The notes beneath the pieces are model-generated. The model saw only the letters and a list, made by a program, of their open reading frames with translations. It had not been told where the DNA came from and did not search any database. A stretch of 26,128 nucleotides of DNA. Origin: Syntrophaceae bacterium UBA4059. GTDB taxonomy: Bacteria; Desulfobacterota; Syntrophia; Syntrophales; Smithellaceae. This document shows, one piece after another, positions 7,603 to 15,880 of this stretch; the stretch's first letter is position 1, and every line of letters begins with the position of its first letter. The stretch spans positions 1-26,128 of the forward strand of contig DFZJ01000029.1 in the NCBI GenBank assembly GCA_002382045.1, in the 5' to 3' direction. The position numbers and the translations under genes were made by a program.

Positions 7603-10569
7603 ATGCTGAATTACAAAAAACAAATTACCTTTCTTGCCATCAGCCTCCTGATCTGCGTGGCCTTATTTTTTTCCATTTACAATGAAGTAAAAAAACAAAC
7701 CATCCGTGAATTGAATAACCGCCAGATGGTTTATGCCGAACTGGCGGCCAACGGCATCGAGGAATCATTTCATCAGCACTTCAAGATTCTCAATTACCTG
7801 GCTCATGAAAACAGCATTATCCAGATGAACACTCATGGCATGGCGTTGATACAATCATTCCAGAAAACATCGTCCGACGAAGTTCTGGGCATTACGCGTG
7901 TCGACGCCCGGGGCAGAATTATCTATTCTTATCCTGATGCCCCCAAGGTGATAGGCGCCAACTTGTCCGATCAGGAACACATCCGGAAAATTATGCAAAT
8001 GAAAAAGCCCGTGGTCAGCGATGTTTTTACAGCTGTTCAGGGTATTAAAACCATCGCCATCCATGTGCCGGTTTACCGTGACGGCACGTTTGACGGCACA
8101 CTGGGCTTTCTCGTCTCATTTGACACCCTCGCCGGGAAATATCTGCAAGACATCAAGGTTGAAAACGCAGGCTATGCCTGGATGATCAGCGCCAAAGGAA
8201 TAGAAATTTACTGCCCCATTCCCGGCCATACCGGAAAATCCGTCATGGACAACTGCAAAGACTTCCCTGATATCATCGAGATGGCCGGCAAGATGATGAA
8301 AGGTGAAAAAGGCGTCACAACCTATACCTTTGGCAAGCCCGGTCCCGTCATGATGGCTAAGGTTCAAAGACATGCCGTTTACATGCCGGTTAAAACAGGT
8401 GACACATTCTGGTCGATTGTTGTCGCCACCCCGGAAGATACCGTTTTGGCCCCCATGCAAAGCTTCCGGAATCGGTTCATCATGGTCATGCTGATTCTCC
8501 TCGCCATCTTTGCCGCCATCGCCTACAGCATCGCCAGAGGACAAAGCGCCGCCATCGAGCAGCAGAATAGGCGCCGGATCGAAGATGACCTGATCAAGTC
8601 CGCAGCGGAAATCAATGATTTCTATCATAACGCCCCTTGCGGCTACCACTCCATCGATTCGAACGGCAACATTGTCCGGATAAACGACACGGAACTGGCC
8701 TGGCTGGGCTATACGCGGGAAGAACTGGTCGGCAAACCCTACCGGCAGGTTTTACCTGATACGGGCTATCATCAATTCTCAACCGCCTTTGCCCGATTAA
8801 AGGAACAGGGACTCGTGAGCGACGTGGAATATGACATGATGCGCAAAGACGGCTCAACCTTCCCCGTTCTTGTCACGGCTTCGGCAGTCCAGGACGCTTT
8901 GGGCAACTTCGTCATGAGCCGCTCGATGGCCGTGGACATCACGCAACAGAAAGAAACGGAAAACGCACTGCGTGAAAGCGAAATCCTCTATCGTACCGCG
9001 ATGGAATCCACCAGCGACGGCGTCTCCATCCTGCAGGACGGGGAATACGTTTACGTCAATCAGAAATTATTGAAAACGATCGGCCGGCAAGAAGCGGAAG
9101 TTGTCAACCAGCCTCTGGGAATTTACATGCGTCCCGAAGACCTTGAAAAGGTAAAAAATTACTTCATCGCCCGGAGTCAGGGCGATGAAGCGCCGGCAAG
9201 CTGCGATGTCCGGGTCATCAAACCGGATGATTCCTGCGTCACACTGAATGTCAAGGCCGTCAGAATTACTTATCAAGGCAAACCGGCCGCCATCTCTTTC
9301 GTCACGGACGTCACGGAGCAAAAACGAGCCGAGGAATCTTTACGACAGAGCGAAGAACGGTATCGGACGATCATTGAAAGCATTGAAGACGACTATTTTG
9401 AAACGGATCTGATGGAAGAAGAACGCGACAAACTGACCGAACAGCTTTATCAGGCCCAAAAGATGGAGGCCATCGGCACACTGGCCGGGGGTATCGCCCA
9501 TGACTTCAACAACCTGCTGATGGGCATCCAGGGATACACATCCCTGATGCTGCTGGAAGTGGATGCAAAACACCCCTTTTACGAACAACTCAAATCGATA
9601 CAGTTTCTTGTGCAAAGCGGCGCCAGTCTGACCAGGCAGTTATTGGGTTTTGCCCGCGCGGGCCGTTACGAAGTCGTCGCCACCGACCTGAACGATTTAA
9701 TCAACAAAGCCATCAACCTCTTCGGCAGAACCAGAAAAGAAATCACCATGTTCGAGAAATACGGTGAATCGATCCGGACGGTTGAAGTAGACCGGGGTCA
9801 GATTGAACAAGTCCTGCTGAACATATTGGTCAATGCCTGGCAGGCCATGCCCGGCGGCGGTTCGCTTTATCTGGAAACGGCCAACGTAATCTTTGAGAAA
9901 GCCGAGGCAGATCAGCATGGTTTAAAATCCGGACGTTACGTCAAAGTATCGATTACCGACACCGGCGTGGGCATGGATGAAAAAACCCGACAGCGGATAT
10001 TTGATCCTTTTTTTACCACCAAGGAAATGGGACGAGGCACCGGCCTGGGACTGGCTTCCGCTTACGGTATTATCAAGGGACATGGAGGCATCATCACGGT
10101 CTACAGCGAAAAAGGACATGGAACGACTTTCAATATTTACCTGCCGGTCTCGTCCAAAGCGATCGCTTCCGAAGCACCGGCAGAGTCCGAATTGATCGGC
10201 GGACGGGAAACCATTCTGCTTATCGATGATGAAGCAGTCATCACCGAAGTAACAAGCCAGCTTCTGAACGAACTGGGCTATATCATCATCACGGCAGGCA
10301 GCGGCGAAGAAGCCATCAAGATTTATGAGCAGAAACATGCGGATATTGACCTGGTGATCATCGACATGATTATGCCGGGAATGAGCGGCGGCGATACCTT
10401 CGATCGGATCAAAGCCATCAATCCATCCGTGAGGGCCATGCTGTCGAGCGGCTACAGCTTAAACGACAAGGCAAAGGTCATTATGGAGAAAGGCGTGCGC
10501 GTTTTCCTCCAGAAACCTTACCGGCTTAATGATCTCGCGAAGAAAATACGGGAAGCTTTGGCGGACTGA
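7603..10569 (+). CDS. Membrane hybrid sensor histidine kinase (Cache-like, PAS-PAS, HisKA, HATPase, REC)
   Basis: The 988-residue protein has a membrane segment at about 8-26, an extracytoplasmic sensor region at about 30-288 that looks like a double Cache domain, and a second membrane segment at about 291-311. Two PAS domains follow (about 332-450 and 456-573), then a short PAS-like start at 582-603. The HisKA H-box has His633 in GGIAHDFNN. The ATPase has Asn744, DTGVGMD (786-792) and GRGTGLGL (810-817). A C-terminal receiver domain has Asp875-Asp876, phospho-acceptor Asp921 and Lys971. No HAMP domain and no DNA-binding output is visible, so a separate response regulator or phosphotransfer protein must act downstream. 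It is divergent from the ketosynthase operon and inserted within the cluster, suggesting it senses an extracellular signal that governs pigment synthesis; that link is inferred. GAGG about 6 bases upstream supports the ATG. Confidence 0.93.
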   Translation: MLNYKKQITFLAISLLICVALFFSIYNEVKKQTIRELNNRQMVYAELAANGIEESFHQHFKILNYLAHENSIIQMNTHGMALIQSFQKTSSDEVLGITRVDARGRIIYSYPDAPKVIGANLSDQEHIRKIMQMKKPVVSDVFTAVQGIKTIAIHVPVYRDGTFDGTLGFLVSFDTLAGKYLQDIKVENAGYAWMISAKGIEIYCPIPGHTGKSVMDNCKDFPDIIEMAGKMMKGEKGVTTYTFGKPGPVMMAKVQRHAVYMPVKTGDTFWSIVVATPEDTVLAPMQSFRNRFIMVMLILLAIFAAIAYSIARGQSAAIEQQNRRRIEDDLIKSAAEINDFYHNAPCGYHSIDSNGNIVRINDTELAWLGYTREELVGKPYRQVLPDTGYHQFSTAFARLKEQGLVSDVEYDMMRKDGSTFPVLVTASAVQDALGNFVMSRSMAVDITQQKETENALRESEILYRTAMESTSDGVSILQDGEYVYVNQKLLKTIGRQEAEVVNQPLGIYMRPEDLEKVKNYFIARSQGDEAPASCDVRVIKPDDSCVTLNVKAVRITYQGKPAAISFVTDVTEQKRAEESLRQSEERYRTIIESIEDDYFETDLMEEERDKLTEQLYQAQKMEAIGTLAGGIAHDFNNLLMGIQGYTSLMLLEVDAKHPFYEQLKSIQFLVQSGASLTRQLLGFARAGRYEVVATDLNDLINKAINLFGRTRKEITMFEKYGESIRTVEVDRGQIEQVLLNILVNAWQAMPGGGSLYLETANVIFEKAEADQHGLKSGRYVKVSITDTGVGMDEKTRQRIFDPFFTTKEMGRGTGLGLASAYGIIKGHGGIITVYSEKGHGTTFNIYLPVSSKAIASEAPAESELIGGRETILLIDDEAVITEVTSQLLNELGYIIITAGSGEEAIKIYEQKHADIDLVIIDMIMPGMSGGDTFDRIKAINPSVRAMLSSGYSLNDKAKVIMEKGVRVFLQKPYRLNDLAKKIREALAD

Positions 10570-10583
10570 GGTTCAGGGTTCAA

Positions 10584-10607
10584 CGGTTCAGCGGTTCAGC
10601 GGTTCAG
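10584..10607. repeat. Short tandem repeat, 3 copies of CGGTTCAG
   Basis: Three perfect 8-base units occupy 10584-10591, 10592-10599 and 10600-10607. Degenerate units flank them (GGTTCAGG before, CGGTTGCC after). The repeat lies in the 58-base gap between the convergent kinase and acyltransferase genes. No hairpin with a T-run is evident here, so I do not call it a terminator. Confidence 0.85.
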
Positions 10608-10627
10608 CGGTTGCCAAGCTGCTCTAC

Positions 10628-11428
10628 TCATTGTTTTGTGCCGTCACTTCTGCCTGCGTCGACATCGGCGATTTTCCGTTCAAAGACTAGCCTCGCCTGA
10701 TGGGCGACCGCGCCGATCGAAAAATTGCCGGACTGATCATCAGGGGCAAGCGATGCAATCAATTCCAGTTCAATGGTATTGGTTTTGCGCATCCGGAAGG
10801 AAAATGCGCCGGGGCGGAACAGTTTGTCGGTACCACGGATCAAAACCAGTTGTAATCCCGTGTTGCAGTAACGCGCAATACTGAACACGCCTTTATTGAA
10901 AGGCAATAGTTTGCCGCCGCGGTTGCGCGTGCCTTCGGGAAATACAAATAAGTTGCCGCCGGACGCCAGATGACGGCGGATACCCTCCAGATGGTTAATC
11001 ATCGCAGGACCATACATTTCGGAAGGCGATGACGGCACGTATCCCGACTTTTTTAAAAACCAGCCGAAAATGGGCACGCTGAAAAAAGTATTTTTAACAA
11101 TGGTCGTCTGGCGAGGAAATAGGGATACCAGCAAGATCGGGTCCAGATAAGAAATATGATTGCAGACAATAATGGAAGACCTGAGGCCGCTGACCGCCTG
11201 ATCGATCTTAAAGGTTGTGCGGGGCGCCAAAAAGCGCAGCCAGGCAAAAAAACATTTCAAATGGATATGGTTCATTTTTTGAAAAACGGCGGCGCTGTTT
11301 TTCAAATGAATAGAGGACGGCACAAAAAATAACAGCAGAATAAAAAGATAACCGAATGTAAAGTACGCCCATAAAAGCAACGTGAGGCAAAAATCGACGC
11401 TGCGTTTTATGAAGCGAAGAATGGCCAT
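10628..11428 (-). CDS. PlsC-like 1-acyl-glycerol-3-phosphate acyltransferase family protein
   Basis: The 266-residue protein (from the ATG at 11428) has a hydrophobic N-terminal region at about 12-37. The acyltransferase motif I is NHISYLD (His91 and Asp96, the HX4D pair) and motif III is FPEGTR (163-168), both diagnostic for the LPLAT/PlsC family that transfers acyl groups from ACP or CoA to a lysophospholipid or related acceptor at the inner membrane. It is the last gene of the ACP-ketosynthase unit, 7 bases after the ketosynthase stop. In aryl polyene clusters such an acyltransferase is thought to attach the polyene to a lipid. The start is uncertain: the frame stays open to 11485 but that would overlap the upstream gene by 50 bases, and no strong ribosome-binding site precedes 11428. 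Confidence 0.88.
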   Translation of the reverse strand: MAILRFIKRSVDFCLTLLLWAYFTFGYLFILLLFFVPSSIHLKNSAAVFQKMNHIHLKCFFAWLRFLAPRTTFKIDQAVSGLRSSIIVCNHISYLDPILLVSLFPRQTTIVKNTFFSVPIFGWFLKKSGYVPSSPSEMYGPAMINHLEGIRRHLASGGNLFVFPEGTRNRGGKLLPFNKGVFSIARYCNTGLQLVLIRGTDKLFRPGAFSFRMRKTNTIELELIASLAPDDQSGNFSIGAVAHQARLVFERKIADVDAGRSDGTKQ

Positions 11429-11435
11429 GGTAATT

Positions 11436-12677
11436 TCAGATCGACTTTCGAATGAGCAGACTGGTGTTGACGCCGCCAAATGCAAAATTCTGGATGGCCG
11501 CGGTTTTAACAGGATGTTCGATCAGCTTCGGGACGTGATGAATCATCGCGCAGCGTTCATCAATATCTTCGAGATTGAGCGTCGGCGCGATAAACCCTTC
11601 CTGCATCATGTAAAGCATCATCACCGTCTCAATAGCGCCGCAGGCCGCCATGGTATGCCCCATATAACTTTTGAGGGCCGCCACAAAGGGATCCTTTCCA
11701 TAAACAGCGCCCATGGCCTGCGCTTCAATAATGTCGCCCATCTTGGTGGCCGTGGCGTGAGCGCTGATCAGATCAACGTCGGAGGCGTTGATTCTGGCAT
11801 TTTCCAGACCCAGTTGAAGCGTTTTGGTGATACCGTCAAGATTGGGCAGGATCAGATCGCCGCCATTGGAATTGCAGGCAAAGCCAATGACTTCGGCCAG
11901 AATGGTCGCACCGCGTTTCTTCGCAAATTCGTATTCCTCCAGCATGACGGCGCCCGCGCCTTCGGCAACCACGAGACCGTCGCGTGCGCGGTCAAACGGA
12001 CGGGGGGTGCGCCCGGGTTCATCATTAAAAGCGGTGGAGCAGGCCAGCAGATTATCAAAAACAGCCACCGTAATGGTATCATATTCATCCGCGCCGCCGC
12101 AGAGCATGGCGTCCTGCAAGCCGTACTTGACGGCCTCATAGCCGTAGCCGATCGACTGGCTCGACGTGGTGCAGGCTGTGCCGGAAGCAATAATGCGGCC
12201 GGTGATGCCGAACATCTTGGAAATATTGACGGCGGTTGTATGAACCATGGATTTCAGATAATCGACGGCGCCAATGCCCTGATAAGACGCTTTATCTTTT
12301 GCTTCAAAAAAAATTTTGTAAATATCCCGCTGAACCGTGGGAGAACCATGAATCGAACCAAAAGCAACACCGAGTCGGCCTCCCGTTACAAATGCGGAGG
12401 GAAGCTCCGCCTGCGCCAGCACTTCTTTGGCAACCTGGCAGGCGTAATAAGCAACCGGTCCCATGGTTTTGCGGTGCTGCCTTGCAAAATCATACGTCAT
12501 CGGATAGCTGACCGTGCCGTAAACGCGGGAATGAATAAAACGGCTGATCAGATCATCTTCGCGAAGCGTTGTCACGCCGGAAACGCCTTTTAAAAGACTT
12601 TCGACGATTTGTTCTTTGCCGTGGCCGATAGGCGATATGGCCGAACAGGCGGTAATCACGACCCTGCGTTCCGTCAT
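11436..12677 (-). CDS. Beta-ketoacyl-ACP synthase, second active KAS II-like enzyme
   Basis: The 413-residue protein has a complete ketosynthase catalytic triad: Cys169 in ASGTACTTS, His307 in SAHATATK and His341 in KSYMGHTMAA. HATAT in place of the usual HGTxT is a small deviation in the loop after the first His. The N-terminus MTERRVVITACSAISP is canonical. Its ATG directly follows the ACP stop codon (TAAATG) with GGAG just upstream inside the ACP gene, so KS and ACP are translationally coupled. Aryl polyene clusters usually hold more than one ketosynthase, with distinct initiation and elongation roles. This one could start the chain from the aryl-ACP or act as an elongation enzyme; sequence alone does not tell which. 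Confidence 0.9.
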   Translation of the reverse strand: MTERRVVITACSAISPIGHGKEQIVESLLKGVSGVTTLREDDLISRFIHSRVYGTVSYPMTYDFARQHRKTMGPVAYYACQVAKEVLAQAELPSAFVTGGRLGVAFGSIHGSPTVQRDIYKIFFEAKDKASYQGIGAVDYLKSMVHTTAVNISKMFGITGRIIASGTACTTSSQSIGYGYEAVKYGLQDAMLCGGADEYDTITVAVFDNLLACSTAFNDEPGRTPRPFDRARDGLVVAEGAGAVMLEEYEFAKKRGATILAEVIGFACNSNGGDLILPNLDGITKTLQLGLENARINASDVDLISAHATATKMGDIIEAQAMGAVYGKDPFVAALKSYMGHTMAACGAIETVMMLYMMQEGFIAPTLNLEDIDERCAMIHHVPKLIEHPVKTAAIQNFAFGGVNTSLLIRKSI

Positions 12678-12950
12678 TTAATTTTTCTCCGTAGCCGTTT
12701 TGCGTTTTTTGGCCAGCATTTCAATATAGTCAATAATCTGTTTCATGGTCCGGATGTCCATCGCCAGCTTTTTTTCTTCCTGAGTCAGTTCGGTCCCCAA
12801 AAACTTTTCGATTTCCAGTAACAGTTCAATGGCATCGATACTGTCAAAACCATAGGCTTCCCGAAGATTGACCTCCATTTCCGGATTTTCAACTTCAAAT
12901 TCCCTCAGAAATATATTGCGGACTTCTTTTTCAATATCCTGACGTGTCAT
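12678..12950 (-). CDS. Acyl carrier protein
   Basis: The 90-residue acidic protein has the ACP signature GFDSIDAIELL with Ser37 as the phosphopantetheine attachment site (DSID where most ACPs have DSLD). It would carry the growing chain as a thioester for the ketosynthases, reductase and dehydratase encoded nearby. It is the first gene of its unit, with the ketosynthase gene immediately after. GGAG lies about 13 bases before the ATG, which is farther than usual. It is the only ACP gene in the window; aryl polyene clusters commonly have two, so a second may lie beyond the left edge. The C-terminus is unusually basic (AKKRKT near 79-84), after an otherwise acidic domain. Confidence 0.92.
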   Translation of the reverse strand: MTRQDIEKEVRNIFLREFEVENPEMEVNLREAYGFDSIDAIELLLEIEKFLGTELTQEEKKLAMDIRTMKQIIDYIEMLAKKRKTATEKN

Positions 12951-12989
12951 TGATTTTGGACGACTCCTTTAATAATCCATCGTGATGAA

Positions 12990-13019
12990 CAAATATTCAT
13001 TAACTTTAGAAATTTTCAA
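12990..13019 (-). promoter_or_regulatory. Possible promoter for the ACP-ketosynthase-acyltransferase unit
   Basis: On the minus strand TTGAAA (13019-13014) and TATTTG (12995-12990) are separated by 18 bases, upstream of the ACP gene. The -10 element matches poorly. The surrounding 143-base gap is AT-rich next to the ACP start, which fits a promoter. Alternatively this unit may be read through from the dehydratase operon upstream. Confidence 0.25.
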
Positions 13020-13093
13020 GCAAACGCCTTTGGTTTCGCCTCCAAACCGAAAGCGCCGCGGAAACTATCACAAATCAGTGTTGCCGTCCAGCA

Positions 13094-14581
13094 TTAGAGT
13101 TGCCGGTGAAATTCCCCGACAAAACGACCATCGCCGATGAGCTGCCTTACGGCGTTAAATGATCCCAGAATGCTCCCCAACAACCCCGGCGCCATTGCGT
13201 TTTGTCCGGCCAGACATAGCCCGCGGATGGGAAGATTATTTAAAGAGGCGATTTTTAACAATTGACCGGCGGATCGCAACACCCCGTAGCAGGAACCTTC
13301 GGGGCAATTAACCCAATCGCGCAGCGTTAAAGGCGTGAATACATCCAGAATCTGCAAATTTTGCAGAGGACCGAAGATGGCCTCCGCCTTTTTTAAAAGG
13401 CTGTAGGCCATCATCAGCTTCTGTTCATTATAAGCAACCCCGCGCTTCCCCGTTAATGTTTTTTCCCAACGGCGCCAATCGCTGTAGCGAGACCGGGTAA
13501 TGATGGATAATAAATTGGATTGCTGATCATTGCCGCGCCGTATCTGATAAAAGACCCCGTCTTCGATGAAACCATCCGCGTTGTGGTGCAATCGGTAAAT
13601 ATTATGATGGATTGCAGCATGCGCCGCGGCGTCGACACTGGCCTGCACGCCAATGACGCCTTCCGTTTCCTCAAGCGCCAGAATTCTCTGTCGCAAAGAC
13701 GCGCGCAGAGCGCTCTCCGGAAGCAACCCCAGAATGGTTTTCGGATGGATCGCCGCCACGGCTGCGTCCGCGGGCAAATCTTCTCCCGTATCCAGGCTGA
13801 TGGAGGCGACGCTGCCTTTTTCCAGATTAATTTTCCGCACGGATTGATTCAGCATAAGCCGGCCGCCCAGTTCTGCAAAACGTGAAGCAAAAACATCCGC
13901 CATTCGGGCGCCGCTGTCTTTTAACCGCCACGATGAAAATAAATATCCGGCCGCCACCATGTGATGAAAGATCACCGGACAGTCGGCAAGTTCAACGCCG
14001 ATCAGCTGACAGGGCACCGCCAGTATGGCGCGTAATCGGGGGGACACCGCAAGGTCATTGAGCAACTCCCCCATCGGCCGGAAATGATCCAAGTTCTGAA
14101 AGGGATCTCCCTGCTTGAAAAAAAAAGACGGCTCCTTCATCTGGCCGGCAATCCGGCGTAAATTTTTCATGATAACATCCAGCGCCCCGGCATCCGCGGG
14201 GCAAGCGGCGCGCAACCGCTTCTCATATTCATCAATGCCTGCCGGCAGGTCGAAGACAAAATCATCAAAGATGTAGCGGTCAATGACGCCATTATCCCCC
14301 ATGCGGTAAAACAAATCCGCAACGTCAATGCCCAGGACGTCAAACATTTTCCCCAGCGGTTCGGACGGGGAAAGCCCGCCGACATAATGCACGCCCACGG
14401 GACAATCGATGCCCCGGCGCGCATAAGAACGCATCAGACCGCCCGGCGCCCGGTTTTTTTCCACAATCGTGACCCGGTAGTCCAGAAGCGACAGTAAAAT
14501 ACCCGCGGAAAGACCGCCGGCACCCGCGCCGATCACAACAATATTTTTTCCTTCAATCGGGTGCCTCATGAATGGGGTCAT
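13094..14581 (-). CDS. Phytoene-desaturase/CrtISO-like FAD-dependent oxidoreductase
   Basis: The 495-residue protein opens with a Rossmann FAD-binding motif (GAGAGG at 18-23) and Glu41 at the end of the second strand in TIVEKN, followed by GGLMRSYARRG. The C-terminus has the conserved GLCLAGQN...PGLLGSILGS segment that closes the FAD site in the phytoene desaturase, carotenoid isomerase and retinol saturase family. These enzymes desaturate, saturate or isomerise conjugated polyenes. The ATG overlaps the lipoprotein stop by 4 bases and AAGGAA lies upstream, so it is the last gene of the operon; an in-frame ATG 12 bases on is an alternative. In this setting it could isomerise or oxidise the polyene chain. 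Phytoene-desaturase-like proteins also appear in gene sets proposed for ladderane lipids. The substrate is unknown. Confidence 0.85.
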   Translation of the reverse strand: MTPFMRHPIEGKNIVVIGAGAGGLSAGILLSLLDYRVTIVEKNRAPGGLMRSYARRGIDCPVGVHYVGGLSPSEPLGKMFDVLGIDVADLFYRMGDNGVIDRYIFDDFVFDLPAGIDEYEKRLRAACPADAGALDVIMKNLRRIAGQMKEPSFFFKQGDPFQNLDHFRPMGELLNDLAVSPRLRAILAVPCQLIGVELADCPVIFHHMVAAGYLFSSWRLKDSGARMADVFASRFAELGGRLMLNQSVRKINLEKGSVASISLDTGEDLPADAAVAAIHPKTILGLLPESALRASLRQRILALEETEGVIGVQASVDAAAHAAIHHNIYRLHHNADGFIEDGVFYQIRRGNDQQSNLLSIITRSRYSDWRRWEKTLTGKRGVAYNEQKLMMAYSLLKKAEAIFGPLQNLQILDVFTPLTLRDWVNCPEGSCYGVLRSAGQLLKIASLNNLPIRGLCLAGQNAMAPGLLGSILGSFNAVRQLIGDGRFVGEFHRQL

Positions 14582-15252
14582 GGCAATGATTCCTTCAGTC
14601 CTGGTTTGTCCCCTACCGACTCGGATTGAATCAGCGTCATCACCAGCGCATAATTGACCAGATCCGACGCTTGAAGCAAAATGGTGGAATAGGGATTGGC
14701 TGCGTCTGCAGCCAGCGTCACGGCGCGTTTCAAATCACCGCCTTCCGAATAACGATGGACTTTCATGCGCCCGTCACGACCGGCTGATACCTCCATCCAG
14801 CCCCCCTGCGTTTTGTGCCAGCGGCAGATCTGATCGCCTCCGGCCAAAACACCCTTTTTCGCGGGCAAACCCTGCGGGGCGAGAAATATCAATTCGATAT
14901 CGTCCATCATATGGACGGCAAAGTCTGCCGCATCAAAGGGTGGGAAGGCCCGGCTGACAACCATGCCCTCCGGCCCCCGGACAGCTTCAAAAAGCGTCAT
15001 GCCTTCCGCGCTCATCAGGGCGCAGGTTATTGTTCGCGAAAAAGGATCCATGAGCGTCACGCCGATCATGACGGTTTTCGTTTCATCGGACGTCCGCACT
15101 TCAATGGTGTGGATGAGACGTGTTTTTTCCGCAAGAAACGGTGAAGGGCACCTGATGTTTTTTTCTGCAGACCCCGCGGGCGGCAAGACCTGCGGCAATG
15201 CCGCGCAGGACGCAAGCAAACAAGCCGCTATTAAAACAAGGAGGCCTTTCAT
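14578..15252 (-). CDS. DUF3261-like outer-membrane lipoprotein
   Basis: The 224-residue protein has a short lipoprotein signal: Lys2, a hydrophobic stretch and the lipobox LASC with Cys16 as the lipidation site. Residues after the Cys (AALPQ) do not include Asp at +2, which favours sorting to the outer membrane by the Lol pathway. The mature part is mostly beta-strand in pattern and resembles the DUF3261 lipoproteins that recur in aryl polyene clusters, although I cannot confirm this without a profile search. Its ATG overlaps the LolA-like stop by 4 bases (ATGA), and its own stop overlaps the FAD oxidoreductase start. The tight coupling to a LolA-like gene suggests the two form a carrier and receptor pair, like LolA and LolB, for a pigment-bearing lipid. 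Confidence 0.75.
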   Translation of the reverse strand: MKGLLVLIAACLLASCAALPQVLPPAGSAEKNIRCPSPFLAEKTRLIHTIEVRTSDETKTVMIGVTLMDPFSRTITCALMSAEGMTLFEAVRGPEGMVVSRAFPPFDAADFAVHMMDDIELIFLAPQGLPAKKGVLAGGDQICRWHKTQGGWMEVSAGRDGRMKVHRYSEGGDLKRAVTLAADAANPYSTILLQASDLVNYALVMTLIQSESVGDKPGLKESLP

Positions 15253-15860
15253 TGAACATCCTGAAACACGGAAGGATGAATGCCTTGATTGATGACAACA
15301 TGCTGAAAGTCAATCCGGGTTTCGGCGTTCGCGTTTTCCACAAGTCGCACGGACTGGACAGACCGGTCTTTTCGGGAAATCGTAATTTCAATTTTTTCAA
15401 TCATGCCGGCCATGTTTTTTCCAGACGGCTTGAGCGTAATCTGGGTGACGGGTCCTTCCTTGAGGGTGGCGGTAAAAGCGGAATTGGAATTAAATTTGCC
15501 GCTCATCCAGCCGGCCACTTCATCAAAAACAATTTTCATCGCCTGCGCGCCGCCGGTTTTATCTTCAATCATTTTACCGCCGGAGGCGATATAGCGCCTC
15601 GTGGCTCCCGGGCCTGAAATGATCACGCTCCTGAGAGGTTTTTGATATTCCCAGCGGATCGAAGCAGGGGCGGCATAAAAAAACTTTCCTTCGGAAATCA
15701 GCGGTATGGACAGAATTTTCATGGACTTCTTTTGCACAAAATCGGCGGAAATGGTCGCAATATGCGCCGAATCTTTGCGCAGCTGTTCAAAATCGTCCGC
15801 CCGGACGGCAGCCGGCAAGACCAGCAGCAGGAGCAACAAGATCAGACCTGTTTTTTTCAT
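15249..15860 (-). CDS. LolA-like periplasmic lipid/lipoprotein carrier
   Basis: The 203-residue protein starts with a clear Sec signal peptide (KK, a long Leu/Val core, likely cleavage after AVRA at residue 21). The mature part has the LolA pattern: TISADFVQKKSM, GKFFYAAPASIRWEYQKP, and TQITLKP followed by an IEKIEITI strand. LolA-type proteins form an open beta-barrel that shuttles lipidated cargo through the periplasm. Paralogues encoded in aryl polyene clusters are thought to be dedicated to the pigment or its lipoprotein. The start at 15860 is favoured because AAGG sits 8 bases upstream and the signal peptide begins there; the frame remains open to 15944 but that would overlap the ketoreductase gene. 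It shares a 4-base overlap with the lipoprotein gene. Confidence 0.85.
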   Translation of the reverse strand: MKKTGLILLLLLLVLPAAVRADDFEQLRKDSAHIATISADFVQKKSMKILSIPLISEGKFFYAAPASIRWEYQKPLRSVIISGPGATRRYIASGGKMIEDKTGGAQAMKIVFDEVAGWMSGKFNSNSAFTATLKEGPVTQITLKPSGKNMAGMIEKIEITISRKDRSVQSVRLVENANAETRIDFQHVVINQGIHPSVFQDVQ

Positions 15861-15880
15861 CACCGCAGCCTTGAACCTCA

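Noticed and set aside
11382..12593. Long open frame on the plus strand (about 400 codons) opposite the second ketosynthase
   Set aside because: It is antisense to a ketosynthase with a complete catalytic triad, has no recognisable domain, and its composition is that of a reverse-frame shadow.
13021..13093. Hairpin GGTTT/AAACC region as a terminator after the FAD oxidoreductase or before the ACP gene
   Set aside because: The stem is only 5 bp and no T-run follows on the minus strand.
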